A stretch of 64,000 bases of DNA from Photobacterium piscicola (GTDB taxonomy: Bacteria; Pseudomonadota; Gammaproteobacteria; Enterobacterales; Vibrionaceae): NCBI RefSeq assembly GCF_900166965.1, contig NZ_FUZI01000002.1, positions 186,001 through 250,000 of the forward strand. Reading direction: 5' to 3'. Made by a program: the position numbers and the translations under genes. Of this stretch, positions 26,611 to 37,995 are shown piece by piece (the stretch's first letter is position 1; every line of letters begins with the position of its first letter). The notes beneath the pieces were generated by a model. That model saw nothing but the letters and a program-made list of their open reading frames with translations, was not told the origin of the DNA and ran no database searches.

Positions 26611-28575
26611 ATGGATCCATTCTCACCGCTCTATTATCTCCAAAACCCAATCTGGGTATTTGATGTTGATAATAAAAAAATTCTATGGGCAAATGATAAA
26701 TCATTACGTTTATGGGAAGCGACATCTATTGAAGAACTTTTAAATCGTGATTTAGGTCAAGATATGTCTGCAGCCGCCGCTGCAACATTATTAGAATACC
26801 AACAAACATTTAAATTAAATAAAACAATTAAAACATGGTGGCGATTCAATCCTAAACAAATAACTAAAAATATGTTGTGCTTATTTTCAGGTATTCCACT
26901 AACTGATGGCCGCATGGCTATGCTTGTAGAAGTGATTGCTGATGAATCCTCTCTACGTCGAGATTTGGCCTTTTCTGATTGTTCAAACTTAGCTCTTTTG
27001 TTTAATGGAGATGGCACTTTCATTAGTTCAAACGCTGCATTTTCAAGTTGTTACGGTGAAAATTTAGTTGATCTTTCAGAGTTCATTGGTGATATTGCCA
27101 TTGCACAACAATGGCTAGAAAATGCTAAAAAAAATAACAGTTTTAAGTGCAATCGATTATGTTGGACAGGTCAACGCCACAATTGGTTTGATATTGAAGC
27201 AAAATGGTTAAACGATAATTCACAATTATTATTACAACTAGTGAATGTCACCAAAGATAAAGAAAAACTGAATAAAGAAAAATATAATGCTGAGCATGAT
27301 TTTCTAACAGGATTAATGAACCGACGTGGTATTTCTGCTGCATTAAAAGCTAGTCATCACCATCGTTCCCATTATAGTTTATTATTTCTTGATCTTGATG
27401 GTTTTAAACTTGTTAATGATTCTTATGGCCATGCTGCAGGCGATAAATTACTTCGAGCAGTCGCTATCCGTCTATTAAACGTCGTGAAAGATAAAGGTCT
27501 TGTCGCTCGTTTTGGTGGTGATGAATTTATAATTCAAATAGAGAAGCGTAATTATACCACCATCGAAAACTTTACCGATCAAATAATAAAAACATTAAGT
27601 CGCCCTTTCCATATTAAAGATATTGGTGAACTCTCTATCAGCTGCAGTATTGGTACTGCAAATTATCCCGATGACGCTAATAATTTTGATACGCTTATCA
27701 CTCAAGCAGATATGGCAATGCACCGGGCAAAACAAAGAGGCCGTAATTGCTATTATCCTTTTTTACAAGAAATGGCCGATGCGCTATATCGTAAAATGAC
27801 CTTACGTCATCATTTATCTCAAGCTCTCGAAAACCATGATTTTGAACTATATTATCAGCCAATTATTGATTTAAATAGCCAACAATTAAAAGGATTTGAA
27901 GCATTAATCCGTTGGCATGATGAATTACTCGGTCAAGTTTCACCAGCAGAATTTATTCCATTAGCTGAAGAAACGGGCCAAATAGTACCGTTAGGGCTGT
28001 GGATATTACACAGTGCCTGTCAACAACTAGCCTATTGGACCCAACGGTATGCTCAGCCATTTATTATTAGCATTAACCTCTCACGTGCACAATTACAGCC
28101 AAATATTGCCCAGACAATTGAACAAATCATTCGTCAATATAATGTCAATCCATCTCAGCTTGCTTTAGAGATTACTGAATCTACCATGCTACAAGATTAT
28201 TGTGAAACCAAGCCCTGCTTAGATGCATTAGCTGCAATGGGAATTGAACTCTATTTAGATGATTTTGGTACAGGCTATTCTTCTTTATCACAATTACATG
28301 AGTTACCAATTAGTACGGTGAAGCTTGATCAAAGTTTTATCCAGGGCGAACACTCCAGCAATAAAGTAATCATTGAAGCAACCAAAGCTATTTGTGACAA
28401 ACTCAATTTAAAAATAGTGGCAGAGGGGGTAGAAACGCAGGCACAGCTTAATTATATCAACCAATGTGGTTTTGATTATTGTCAGGGATATTTCTTTAGC
28501 AGACCTCTGCCAGTTTATGAACTTGAAGAAAAGTATTTTCACACCCCTGAAATGAGCATGGCCGCACAATCATAG
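26611..28575 (+). CDS. PAS-GGDEF-EAL c-di-GMP signalling protein
   Basis: The 654-residue protein has no membrane segment. Residues about 8-105 and 115-220 look like two PAS-type sensor domains (NPIWVFDVDNKKILWAN begins the first). The GGDEF domain (about 228-385) keeps RFGGDEF at 300-306 with LDLDGFKLVNDSYGH. The EAL domain (about 395-640) keeps FEALIRW at 429-435, EITES, DDFGTGYSS, AEGVET and CQGYFFSRP. Both catalytic motifs are intact, so it could make or break c-di-GMP. The ATG at 26611 is preferred over the TTG at 26605 because AAGAAG then lies 6 nt upstream. It converges on a methyltransferase gene. Confidence 0.88.
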   Translation: MDPFSPLYYLQNPIWVFDVDNKKILWANDKSLRLWEATSIEELLNRDLGQDMSAAAAATLLEYQQTFKLNKTIKTWWRFNPKQITKNMLCLFSGIPLTDGRMAMLVEVIADESSLRRDLAFSDCSNLALLFNGDGTFISSNAAFSSCYGENLVDLSEFIGDIAIAQQWLENAKKNNSFKCNRLCWTGQRHNWFDIEAKWLNDNSQLLLQLVNVTKDKEKLNKEKYNAEHDFLTGLMNRRGISAALKASHHHRSHYSLLFLDLDGFKLVNDSYGHAAGDKLLRAVAIRLLNVVKDKGLVARFGGDEFIIQIEKRNYTTIENFTDQIIKTLSRPFHIKDIGELSISCSIGTANYPDDANNFDTLITQADMAMHRAKQRGRNCYYPFLQEMADALYRKMTLRHHLSQALENHDFELYYQPIIDLNSQQLKGFEALIRWHDELLGQVSPAEFIPLAEETGQIVPLGLWILHSACQQLAYWTQRYAQPFIISINLSRAQLQPNIAQTIEQIIRQYNVNPSQLALEITESTMLQDYCETKPCLDALAAMGIELYLDDFGTGYSSLSQLHELPISTVKLDQSFIQGEHSSNKVIIEATKAICDKLNLKIVAEGVETQAQLNYINQCGFDYCQGYFFSRPLPVYELEEKYFHTPEMSMAAQS

Positions 28576-28585
28576 TAATATACTA

Positions 28586-28611
28586 TTCCCTATCATTAAT
28601 TTGATAGGGAA
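28586..28611. terminator. Stem-loop between convergent genes
   Basis: A perfect 10-bp stem (TTCCCTATCA / TGATAGGGAA), 6-nt loop, between the GGDEF-EAL gene and the convergent methyltransferase gene. U-tracts are absent. Confidence 0.5.
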
Positions 28612-28624
28612 CCTACTGTGTCGT

Positions 28625-29824
28625 CTAGGCGATATCCCGTCGCTCAGCATGAATTAATAAATTACGTGGCGTTATTGGTTTATCACAAAAAGTACCAAGC
28701 ACAACCTCATAACCCTGCTCTTCAAGAAAACAAACGCGATCAAGTGCTAGCCAAATTTCAAGTGGTCGTCGAAATAATTGTCGAACTAATTCCATTCGTT
28801 CAATAATAGCAAATCGTTTTTCACCTTGGCGCTGCCACTTATCAAAATTAATATTCTCAGGTAACTGTACACCTCTTCTTGCGGCAGCCCACACACAAAA
28901 GGCTTCAAACCCTTGGTTAAGCAATGCTTTTTGTACATTTGGTACAGAAAGGTATGTCTCAGTTTGGCTAACTTCTCGCTGTAATAAATCAAATCCTAAT
29001 CGAAAGCTCACTTCCACAAAGCGCAGTTGCTTAACTCGATTACCTGCTGTAACGGTTTCTTGCAAAGGAAGTCGTAAATCATGCTTAGATAGAACCAAGG
29101 AACTTGTTTTCGCAATCGTAGACATTGGTTGATAATGTGATTGACGAATGAGGTGATAACAGCACGGTGAAATACTCACTGCTGCCCCTTTATTAGCAGC
29201 GACCCGTTGCAGTAATGATACATGCAAATCACCACAAGCATGTAATGCAACTGCATGTTGGCGAGTCGTGATTGCGTTATCACTCTCACGACTAAATGCA
29301 TCTGCATGAATAAAATTAATCGCTAACCCCAATTGCTTTGCCGCTTTTTCGCCATCAATGCATAATTGTGATTGCCATTCAAGGCTCGTCACTGGCTGTT
29401 GGTGCGATGCTGCCAATACACGTCCTAGATACCCCTTACCCGCACACCACTCTAACCATGGCAATCCTAAAGGTGGTAACACCTCATTGAAGGCGATAAT
29501 TTGCTGCCACTTACGACCAGGAATACCACTATCAAACCCTTGTGGTACTGATCTGTCAGTACGCGTTAAAGGTTGGATTTTACTAACAAGTTGAGTTAAT
29601 GCTTCTGCATCATCAATCCAGGGCATTAGAGCTGTTGTTAAGGCATTGATATCATAACTTAATACCTGTAACTGGTTGTCATCTAAAGCTGTTAACCATT
29701 GGCAAAATGGCAAATTTTGATGCCAAACAAAGCCACGTTCAACAAAAGGCATAAACTGCCAAAATTGCCTGTTTTTTACCAATAAAGCATCGAGATGACG
29801 AAAAAGCTCAACGTAGTTAGACAT
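28625..29824 (-). CDS. SAM-dependent methyltransferase, Methyltransf_32-like
   Basis: The protein has 399 residues from ATG 29824. The centre carries SAM motif I as LEWCAGKGYLGRVLA near 124-138 and the family blocks HACGDLH and SPCCYHLI, characteristic of the Methyltransf_32 group (relatives of METTL25). The N-terminal 100 residues and C-terminal 110 are family-specific. The substrate is unknown; protein or RNA are both possible. It is transcribed alone, converging on the GGDEF-EAL gene. The longer frame from TTG 29830 adds two residues and has no better ribosome site. Confidence 0.78.
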   Translation of the reverse strand: MSNYVELFRHLDALLVKNRQFWQFMPFVERGFVWHQNLPFCQWLTALDDNQLQVLSYDINALTTALMPWIDDAEALTQLVSKIQPLTRTDRSVPQGFDSGIPGRKWQQIIAFNEVLPPLGLPWLEWCAGKGYLGRVLAASHQQPVTSLEWQSQLCIDGEKAAKQLGLAINFIHADAFSRESDNAITTRQHAVALHACGDLHVSLLQRVAANKGAAVSISPCCYHLIRQSHYQPMSTIAKTSSLVLSKHDLRLPLQETVTAGNRVKQLRFVEVSFRLGFDLLQREVSQTETYLSVPNVQKALLNQGFEAFCVWAAARRGVQLPENINFDKWQRQGEKRFAIIERMELVRQLFRRPLEIWLALDRVCFLEEQGYEVVLGTFCDKPITPRNLLIHAERRDIA

Positions 29825-29895
29825 AAACAACCATTAACCGACCTAAAATTGGGGGCTAGTGTATATCAAGCTTACGTTTGACACATTAACCAAAT

Positions 29896-29921
29896 AAAAA
29901 AACCGCTATCACTAGCGGTTT
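29896..29921 (-). terminator. Rho-independent terminator of cysB
   Basis: A 9-bp stem (AAACCGCTA / TAGCGGTTT, loop TCAC) followed on the minus strand by a U-run, 27 bp after the cysB stop. Confidence 0.85.
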
Positions 29922-29947
29922 CAATGATGTTAATAACAACTCAGACG

Positions 29948-31347
<1,400 letters not shown>

Positions 31348-32109
31348 ATGAGTATCCCTCTCGTTATTGGCTTAATCAGTCTTCTGCTAATTCTAGTTAT
31401 TGGCTACAGCATTATCATTCAATACCGGCAACGGCTAGAAAATGCTAAACAGCAAGAATTGGCAAAGCAAGTCGCAATCATTGACGCCACAGAAGAACTC
31501 ATTAGTAATGCGAGTCATTTACCTTATAGTAAAGAGCTCTTAGTTTGTCTCAATAAACGCATTCTTTATGCACTTGAAACTATTGCTGAAGTTGACACTA
31601 AAGATCGTTCATTGAAACAACGCATCCATCATGTAACCGAACAAATATCACATTTAGAAACACACTTTGATCAAACCAATGTTGTCCCTTTCCAAGTGCC
31701 TAATTCAGATCGCCAAGCCATTGGTATGTTACAGCTCGTAAAGCGTTTAAAGAGTGTAATTAAAGGAGAGCATGGTAAAGGTCGTATTGCCACTCAAGCC
31801 TATGTGCTTGAAAATACGCGCTTAGAAAACATGCAATTAAGAATTAATATTGAAAACGTCGTTAAGCGCGCTAATGATGCTCGCTTAAAACGTCAATTTG
31901 GTACAGCTAAACAATTACTAAAGAAAGGGATTGATGTTCTATCTTCTCGTAATGATGAGTATGCAACAAAAGCGCAGCAGAAACTTCAATACATGCTGAG
32001 TGAAATTGATAATAATATGAGTGTCAGTAGTGAACAAGAACGACAACAATTACTCGACAAAGATAATGATGAATTAGATGTGTTATTTCAGCCAAAACGG
32101 AAATGGTGA
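31348..32109 (+). CDS. Membrane-anchored coiled-coil protein, unknown function
   Basis: The 253-residue protein has one N-terminal membrane helix (about 4-26, IPLVIGLISLLLILVIGYSI) followed by a Gln/Glu/Lys-rich helical body with heptad-like spacing from about 28 to 60 and again 130-235. The C-terminal half is basic (VKRANDARLKRQFGTAKQLLKKG). It should be anchored in the inner membrane with the body in the cytosol. I recall uncharacterised Vibrionaceae proteins of this kind beside miaE and cysB but cannot name the family. A terminator follows, then miaE on the same strand. Confidence 0.75.
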   Translation: MSIPLVIGLISLLLILVIGYSIIIQYRQRLENAKQQELAKQVAIIDATEELISNASHLPYSKELLVCLNKRILYALETIAEVDTKDRSLKQRIHHVTEQISHLETHFDQTNVVPFQVPNSDRQAIGMLQLVKRLKSVIKGEHGKGRIATQAYVLENTRLENMQLRINIENVVKRANDARLKRQFGTAKQLLKKGIDVLSSRNDEYATKAQQKLQYMLSEIDNNMSVSSEQERQQLLDKDNDELDVLFQPKRKW

Positions 32110-32143
32110 TTTAATTCTCTTTGTCTTACACTAGCTCAACGAT

Positions 32144-32168
32144 AAAGGTCGCCATCGCGGCCTTTTTT
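32144..32168 (+). terminator. Terminator between the coiled-coil gene and miaE
   Basis: A 9-bp stem (AAAGGTCGC / GCGGCCTTT, one G-U pair) with loop CATC and a T6 run, 34 bp after the stop and 35 bp before miaE. Confidence 0.8.
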
Positions 32169-32202
32169 GCGCCTTCAATAACTATAAATAAAGACATGCC
32201 TT

Positions 32203-33006
32203 ATGGATAACGATAACACTCAACAAATGGTTAATAAATTACTCAAGCCTATTAACCAATTTCTTCAATGTGAAACCCCGGATAGCTGGATCAATGAAGC
32301 TATTAAGCCAGAGAACCTGATCCCATTATTGGTTGATCACTGTAATTGTGAATTAAAAGCAAGTCAGACTGCGATGTTTATGGTGCGTAAATACGCGGTT
32401 GACAAACAGAGTGGTGAAGCACTAATGGCATGGGCAAAACCTTATGAAGATTTTGTTTACGGTGGAAATAACCGCTCAACAGCCCAGTTTCACAGTAAAA
32501 AAAATGGCCTACTCGCCCCACTAACACCGCGCAGTGATTTTTATCATGGCCAAGAATTAATCGATAAAATGGTACGATTAATTAAAGAAGAGTTTCATCA
32601 TTTTGAGCAAGTGTTAGAGATCATGGATAAGCGTGGTATTCCTTATAGTAACCTTCATGCAGGACGTTATGCTAAAGGGTTAATGAAAGCCGTACGTACT
32701 CATGAGCCAGCAACCTTAATTGATAAACTGATTGTAGGTGCATACATAGAAGCACGCTCTTGTGAGCGATTTGCCAAACTTGCCCCTTATTTAGATTCCG
32801 AATTAAGGAAGTTTTATATCTCGTTATTGCGCTCAGAAGCGCGCCATTATCAAGATTACCTAACTCTGGCTGAAAAAATTGCAGGAACAAACATTGCCGA
32901 TCGCATTCGAGTGATTGGTAATAAAGAAGCGGAATTAATTACCACTCCTGATGATACGTTTCGTTTTCATAGTGGTATTCCTATCACCGCTATAGCTTGT
33001 GTTTAA
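32203..33006 (+). CDS. miaE: tRNA-(ms2io6A37) hydroxylase
   Basis: MiaE is a diiron oxygenase that hydroxylates 2-methylthio-isopentenyladenosine at position 37 of tRNAs reading U-starting codons. It is present in Salmonella and Vibrio but absent from E. coli. The 267-residue protein keeps the ferritin-like carboxylate-histidine ligands: ELKASQTA, EEFHHFEQV, EARSCERF and RSEARHYQDYL. The block RKYAVDKQSGEALMAWAKPYEDF is near-invariant in the family. It converges on topA with a shared terminator. The ribosome-binding site is weak. Confidence 0.92.
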   Translation: MDNDNTQQMVNKLLKPINQFLQCETPDSWINEAIKPENLIPLLVDHCNCELKASQTAMFMVRKYAVDKQSGEALMAWAKPYEDFVYGGNNRSTAQFHSKKNGLLAPLTPRSDFYHGQELIDKMVRLIKEEFHHFEQVLEIMDKRGIPYSNLHAGRYAKGLMKAVRTHEPATLIDKLIVGAYIEARSCERFAKLAPYLDSELRKFYISLLRSEARHYQDYLTLAEKIAGTNIADRIRVIGNKEAELITTPDDTFRFHSGIPITAIACV

Positions 33007-33030
33007 AATCATAAGATCACTAACACCTAC

Positions 33031-33062
33031 AAAAAAACCGCCAAATTTGGCGGTTTTTTTTA
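33031..33062. terminator. Bidirectional terminator miaE / topA
   Basis: A long stem (core CCGCCAAA / TTTGGCGG) flanked by A7 on the left and T8 on the right, so it has U-tracts on both strands. It serves the convergent miaE and topA genes. Confidence 0.92.
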
Positions 33063-33078
33063 ATCACAGAATAACGAA

Positions 33079-35730
33079 TTACTCTTCTTCTGCTGATTTT
33101 TCTTTTTTAGGCTTTTTACGCTTATCGGTAATTTCCCACTTACCGTCCACAAATAAACCCGTCCAGCCTGTTGGCTTACCGTCTACTTCTGAACGCACGT
33201 AATTCTCTTTAGTTTTACGTGAGAAGCGAATCACTGTTGGTAGACCATCAGGGTCAGCCACAGGCGCATCAGTTAAGTATAAGAACTTAGGTGATAGGCG
33301 TTCTTTAAAGCGTACAAGCTCTTCCACTAACGGTGCACGTGTTTCACGTGACTTAGGGAACGTACTCGCTGCCATGAACAAACCAGATGCACCATCACGT
33401 AAAACGAAGTACGCGTTGGTGTCTTGTGTACATGGAATTTCTGGCAAATGTACAGGATCTTCTTTTGGTGGCGCAACTTCGCCATTCTTTAGAATCTTAC
33501 GGGTATTCTTACACTCTTCGTTAGTACACCCCATGTACTTACCAAAACGACCGTTCTTCAGTTCCATATCAGAACCACACTTGTCGCATTCAATCAGCGG
33601 GCCTTCATAGCCTTTAAGCTTGAACTCACCTTTTTCAACAATGTAACCATCACAGCTTGGGTTATTACCACAAACGTGCAGCTTACGATCTTGATCAATA
33701 AGGTAAGCATCCATTGCCGTGTTACAAATAGGACAACGTTTTTTAGCGCGTAATGCAGCTGTTTCAACGTCTTCCTCTAGAACATTAACAATGCCTTCTT
33801 CACTGCCTAAGTTGATCGTTGTTTTACAACGCTCTTTAGGTGGCAATGCATAGCCAGAACAACCAAGGAAAACACCTGTTGATGCAGTACGAATACCCAT
33901 AGGTCGTGAACATGTCGGACATTGAATATCCGTTAGCACGATATTATTAGGCTGCATACCACCTTCTGCTTCATCTAGCTCTGCTTTTTGAAGCTCGGCC
34001 GTGAAATCAGAGAAGAACTCATCGAGTACTTTCTTCCAGTTTTTCTCACCTTCAGCAATTTTATCTAGATTACCTTCCATACGGGCAGTAAAATCAAAAT
34101 CCATCAAATCAGGAAAACTATTGTCTAAACGGTCAGAAACAATCTCGCCCATCTTTTCAGCATAGAAACGACGTTGATCTACACGTACATAACCACGATC
34201 TTGAATGGTTGAAATAATCGACGCATACGTTGATGGACGACCAATGCCACGCTTTTCAAGTTCTTTCACCAATGCCGCTTCTGTAAAGCGTGCTGGCGGC
34301 TTAGTAAAGTGCTGCTTAGGCTCAAGTTGCTCTAACTTCAGTACATCGCCTACGTTAACTTCAGGTAATGTTGTATCTTCATTTTTACCTGACGGGCGCT
34401 GTACTAATGTCCAACCAGCAAAACGTAAAGTACGGCCTTTCGCTTTTAGCAAGAAATCCCCTGCTTTAACGTTGATAGTACTTGAGTCATATTTTGCTGG
34501 CATCATCTGACAAGATACAAATTGACGCCAAATTAAGTCATACAACTTAACTGCATCTTGATCCATGCCTTCTAAATTTTCAGCCTTCACTTCTACGTTT
34601 GAAGGACGAATTGCTTCGTGCGCTTCTTGCGCATTTTTCTTACTGCCATAAACATTGGCATTTTCAGGTAAATACTCATTACCATACTCATTACCAATTA
34701 GCTCACGCGCTGCTTCAACGGCCTCTTTTGAAAGGTTAGTCGAGTCAGTACGCATGTAAGTAATATAACCCGCTTCATATAGGCGCTGTGCAAGGCCCAT
34801 AGTGCGCTTAACACCATAACCTAGACGTGTACTTGCCGCCTGCTGAAGTGTAGAGGTGATATAAGGCGCAGAGGGCTTGCTGCTAGTTGGGCGATCTTCA
34901 CGCTCAATCACTTCATACGCTGCTTTTTCAAGTAGTGCATGGGCAGCCATCGTATCGACTTTATTTTCAGGACGGAATGCTTTACCCGCCTGTTGTGCAA
35001 CCATTAACCGTAAAGCGTCTTTGCCTACCGTTAGTGTATCTGCATGAATATCCCAGAACTCTTCGGGATCAAATGCATTGATTTCATGTTCGCGCTCAAC
35101 AATCAGTTTTACCGCAACTGACTGTACACGACCAGCAGATAGACCACGGGCAACTTTTTTCCACAATAGTGGTGATACCATGAAGCCAACAACACGATCG
35201 AGGAAGCGACGTGCTTGTTGCGCATTCACGCCATCAATATTCAATTCACCTGGTTGTTCAAATGCTTGTTGAATAGCATTTTTAGTGATTTCGTTAAAGA
35301 CAACTCGTTTATAGCGTGATTCATCGCCACCGATGATCTCACGAAGGTGCCACGCAATGGCTTCTCCTTCGCGGTCTAAATCCGTTGCGAGATAGATACA
35401 ATCAGCATCTTCAGCTAATTTTTGAAGTTCACTAACAACTTTTTCTTTGCCAGGAAGTATTTCATAATGCGCATTCCAATCATCATAGGGATCAACACCC
35501 ATTTTACTGATTAGCGCTTTACGATCTTTCTTCTGTTTAATTGCTGCTTTTTCTTCAACACTCAACCCTTTAGTCGATGTTGCTACAGCTTTTTTACCGC
35601 CACTGCGGGCGCCCGTTGGCAAATCACGTACGTGACCAACGCTTGATTTTACAATGAAATCCTTACCCAAGTACTTATTGATTGTTTTCGCCTTGGCTGG
35701 GGACTCCACGATAACGAGAGATTTACCCAT
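33079..35730 (-). CDS. topA: DNA topoisomerase I
   Basis: TopA is a type IA topoisomerase that relaxes negative supercoils. The 883-residue protein has the TOPRIM domain with Glu9 ([10 protein letters not shown]) and Asp117/Asp119/Glu121 ([10 protein letters not shown]), and the catalytic Tyr325 in [11 protein letters not shown]. Three C4 zinc fingers follow (CPTC...C...C, CPIC...C...C, CDKC...C...C) from about residue 600 to 755, then a basic C-terminal tail ending [12 protein letters not shown]. It is slightly longer than the E. coli enzyme. It is monocistronic, with 615 bp of non-coding DNA upstream that must hold its supercoiling-sensitive promoters. Confidence 0.97.
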   Translation of the reverse strand: MGKSLVIVESPAKAKTINKYLGKDFIVKSSVGHVRDLPTGARSGGKKAVATSTKGLSVEEKAAIKQKKDRKALISKMGVDPYDDWNAHYEILPGKEKVVSELQKLAEDADCIYLATDLDREGEAIAWHLREIIGGDESRYKRVVFNEITKNAIQQAFEQPGELNIDGVNAQQARRFLDRVVGFMVSPLLWKKVARGLSAGRVQSVAVKLIVEREHEINAFDPEEFWDIHADTLTVGKDALRLMVAQQAGKAFRPENKVDTMAAHALLEKAAYEVIEREDRPTSSKPSAPYITSTLQQAASTRLGYGVKRTMGLAQRLYEAGYITYMRTDSTNLSKEAVEAARELIGNEYGNEYLPENANVYGSKKNAQEAHEAIRPSNVEVKAENLEGMDQDAVKLYDLIWRQFVSCQMMPAKYDSSTINVKAGDFLLKAKGRTLRFAGWTLVQRPSGKNEDTTLPEVNVGDVLKLEQLEPKQHFTKPPARFTEAALVKELEKRGIGRPSTYASIISTIQDRGYVRVDQRRFYAEKMGEIVSDRLDNSFPDLMDFDFTARMEGNLDKIAEGEKNWKKVLDEFFSDFTAELQKAELDEAEGGMQPNNIVLTDIQCPTCSRPMGIRTASTGVFLGCSGYALPPKERCKTTINLGSEEGIVNVLEEDVETAALRAKKRCPICNTAMDAYLIDQDRKLHVCGNNPSCDGYIVEKGEFKLKGYEGPLIECDKCGSDMELKNGRFGKYMGCTNEECKNTRKILKNGEVAPPKEDPVHLPEIPCTQDTNAYFVLRDGASGLFMAASTFPKSRETRAPLVEELVRFKERLSPKFLYLTDAPVADPDGLPTVIRFSRKTKENYVRSEVDGKPTGWTGLFVDGKWEITDKRKKPKKEKSAEEE

Positions 35731-36346
35731 AATGACCCTATTACGTCCTCGTGCTCGCTAATTCTAAAAATATAAATAACTGCTTAGCTAATCATTAGCG
35801 CCACAACATTCGACCAATCTCATTAAGTCACTAATCGAAAAATTTAAGAGCAGTGAATTAATATGATGAGTTACAATTTGAGAATGATACATATTTGCAA
35901 TTAATTATTGCACTTCATTTACGTAAAATACTCTTTACATATTGGGCTAGAAAACAAGAAGGTCAACTGCTTTTTAATTAATTTCGTCTATTTGGTTGTA
36001 CCTTCCGCACTTGTTATTAAGTTGTGAATATTCAAAAAGCAACATTTACAGCCCTTTCAACGTACTGATAATCAAAATGATAAAATTAAAATTTACCTTA
36101 TATGACAATCACTTTGATGCTTTATTGTCTCTGCAATAACAAAAATCCGCATCATCAATATCATTGATATAGAATTATTTGGTCAGCTTTACTAATTTTT
36201 TTTGCATTTAATCACAGTATTTATGCTTTTTAATATAATACCCGCCCATATTTGAATAGATATTAACCAATTAACAACCCTGTTATTTGTTTTCTCATAG
36301 CAACTTACTTAGACTGTGTTTATTCTACTATCAATGAGTATTTATC
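35731..36346. other. Non-coding region between topA and yciN
   Basis: 615 bp of AT-rich sequence between divergent topA and yciN. I see no ORF, tRNA or strong hairpin. It presumably holds the topA promoters and the yciN promoter. Confidence 0.5.
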
Positions 36347-36604
36347 ATGGCTAATAAAGCTGAAATTTCGATCAATGAGCTATTAATGATCGCCAATCAA
36401 ATCATTCAAGATCACAAAGATTACGTTGAAGGTATGCGCGCGACATCAGTAATAGAAAAAGATGGCGTATTAATCTTCAAAGGCGAGTACTTCCTTGATG
36501 ATGAGGGCTTACCAACGGCTAAAACAACGGCTGTATTTAATATGTTTAAGTTCTTGGCTCATAAGTTATCACCAGAGTTCACACTAAACACATTACTTGT
36601 TTAA
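36347..36604 (+). CDS. yciN: YciN family protein (DUF2498)
   Basis: A small soluble protein of 85 residues, recognised by GVLIFKGEYFLDDEGLPT and KTTAVFNMFKFLAHKLS, which match E. coli YciN closely. Its function is unknown. It keeps the enterobacterial position between topA and sohB, a synteny that supports the call. It converges on sohB and shares a terminator with it. No signal peptide or membrane helix. Confidence 0.9.
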   Translation: MANKAEISINELLMIANQIIQDHKDYVEGMRATSVIEKDGVLIFKGEYFLDDEGLPTAKTTAVFNMFKFLAHKLSPEFTLNTLLV

Positions 36605-36616
36605 GCAAAATTTAAA

Positions 36617-36647
36617 CAAAAAAACCCGCGATCACGGCGGGTTTTTT
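36617..36647. terminator. Bidirectional terminator yciN / sohB
   Basis: A 9-bp stem (AAAACCCGC / GCGGGTTTT) with a 7-nt loop, A-run on the left and T6 on the right, between convergent genes. Confidence 0.9.
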
Positions 36648-36669
36648 CATCTCTCGGGGTTAACCATTA

Positions 36670-37731
36670 TTACATAAATGGACGCTGACCACGCGCAACC
36701 CACTTCATTAATAACGTATCTGCCGCTTCACTTGACGCACCAGAAAGCTTCTCGATTAACTTCTTGCGACGTACATATTTAACCTGTAATACTTCACGCG
36801 CTTTACAAGCTTCGGTGATCAAATCATCACTGGTGCTAATCTGATCCACTAAGCCTAATTCAAGGGCTTGTTGACCAAACCAATGCTCACCTGTTGCCAC
36901 TTTATTTAAGTCAAGTTCAGGGCGATGAACAGCAATAAATTGTTTAAATAAACCGTGTGTTTCTTCAATCTCTTCTTTGAATTTTTCACGCGCTTTATCT
37001 GAGTTTTCACCAAACATAGTTAAGGTACGTTTAAACTCACCTGCCGTAATTTGTTCAAACTCAATATCGTTTTTCTTCAATACCTTACTAAAGTTTGGTA
37101 GTTGTGCAATAACGCCAATAGAGCCCACAATAGCAAACGGTGCTGAGACAATTTTATCCGCAACACACGCCATCATATAACCACCACTTGCCGCGACTTT
37201 ATCAACAGCTATCGTTAACGTAATACCAGCCGCTTTTAAACGGTCAAGTTGTGATGATGCTAAACCATAAGCATGTACCATACCGCCACCTGTTTCTAAA
37301 CGTAGCAATACTTCATCACCTTCAATTGCAATGGCTAAAATAGCGCTAATTTCTTGACGTAATGACGAGACTTCACGTGCATCAATACTGCCGTGAAAAT
37401 CAATAACAAATAAACGAGGATCACGGGTTGTGGTTAAATTACCATTTTTCACCGCTTGTTTTACTTCATTTTGGCGCGCTTTATCTTGTTCTTTATCTGA
37501 TTTTTTATCCGCTTTATCACGGGCTTTTAATAATGCTTTGTCAAATAAATGAGATTCTAACTGCTCAACGGTCTCTTTATATTGTTCAGTCAAATCGGTA
37601 ACTTCTAGTTCACCTTTTTGAGAACCATGACGACCATTTAACGCTTTTGTTAATACCAATACACCCACAATCGCAATAACAACTGTCGCTATTTTGGCGA
37701 AAAACAAACCATATTCAAACAAAAATTCCAA
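36670..37731 (-). CDS. sohB: Inner-membrane S49 peptidase SohB
   Basis: The 353-residue protein has an N-terminal membrane helix (about 10-32), a charged Lys/Asp-rich linker (65-95) and a signal-peptide-peptidase-like S49 domain. The Ser/Lys catalytic pair is Ser182 in VAASGGYMM and Lys234 in GEFKRTL. Other blocks are RLETGGGMVHAYG and GSIGVIAQLPNF. In E. coli, SohB overexpression suppresses loss of DegP; it is thought to act on the outer face of the inner membrane. The gene lies between yciN and yciK as in enterobacteria. It is monocistronic, ended by the shared terminator. Confidence 0.94.
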   Translation of the reverse strand: MEFLFEYGLFFAKIATVVIAIVGVLVLTKALNGRHGSQKGELEVTDLTEQYKETVEQLESHLFDKALLKARDKADKKSDKEQDKARQNEVKQAVKNGNLTTTRDPRLFVIDFHGSIDAREVSSLRQEISAILAIAIEGDEVLLRLETGGGMVHAYGLASSQLDRLKAAGITLTIAVDKVAASGGYMMACVADKIVSAPFAIVGSIGVIAQLPNFSKVLKKNDIEFEQITAGEFKRTLTMFGENSDKAREKFKEEIEETHGLFKQFIAVHRPELDLNKVATGEHWFGQQALELGLVDQISTSDDLITEACKAREVLQVKYVRRKKLIEKLSGASSEAADTLLMKWVARGQRPFM

Positions 37732-37995
37732 GATTCAATCCTCTATTAGGCAAGAAAAAGCGCCATAATTTATTGTAAAAATGTACTAACTATCGCCATT
37801 CTTAGTTCGATTTATCTTTATAATAAATCAATATCATCGACACGATATTCACATAAAACTACATTCTCTCAGAATATAAATTCTGATATGTTTTAGTAGT
37901 AATCGATATTACAGTCAAGCTCAAGACTTGATGCGTTCTTAGATGAAAAAACACTCAAATATCGACAAAAAGACACTATTTAAAAGGAAGCTACT

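Noticed and set aside
28618..28806. A 62-codon plus-strand frame over the end of the methyltransferase gene
   Set aside because: It lies antisense to conserved coding sequence and begins inside the intergenic hairpin region without a ribosome site.
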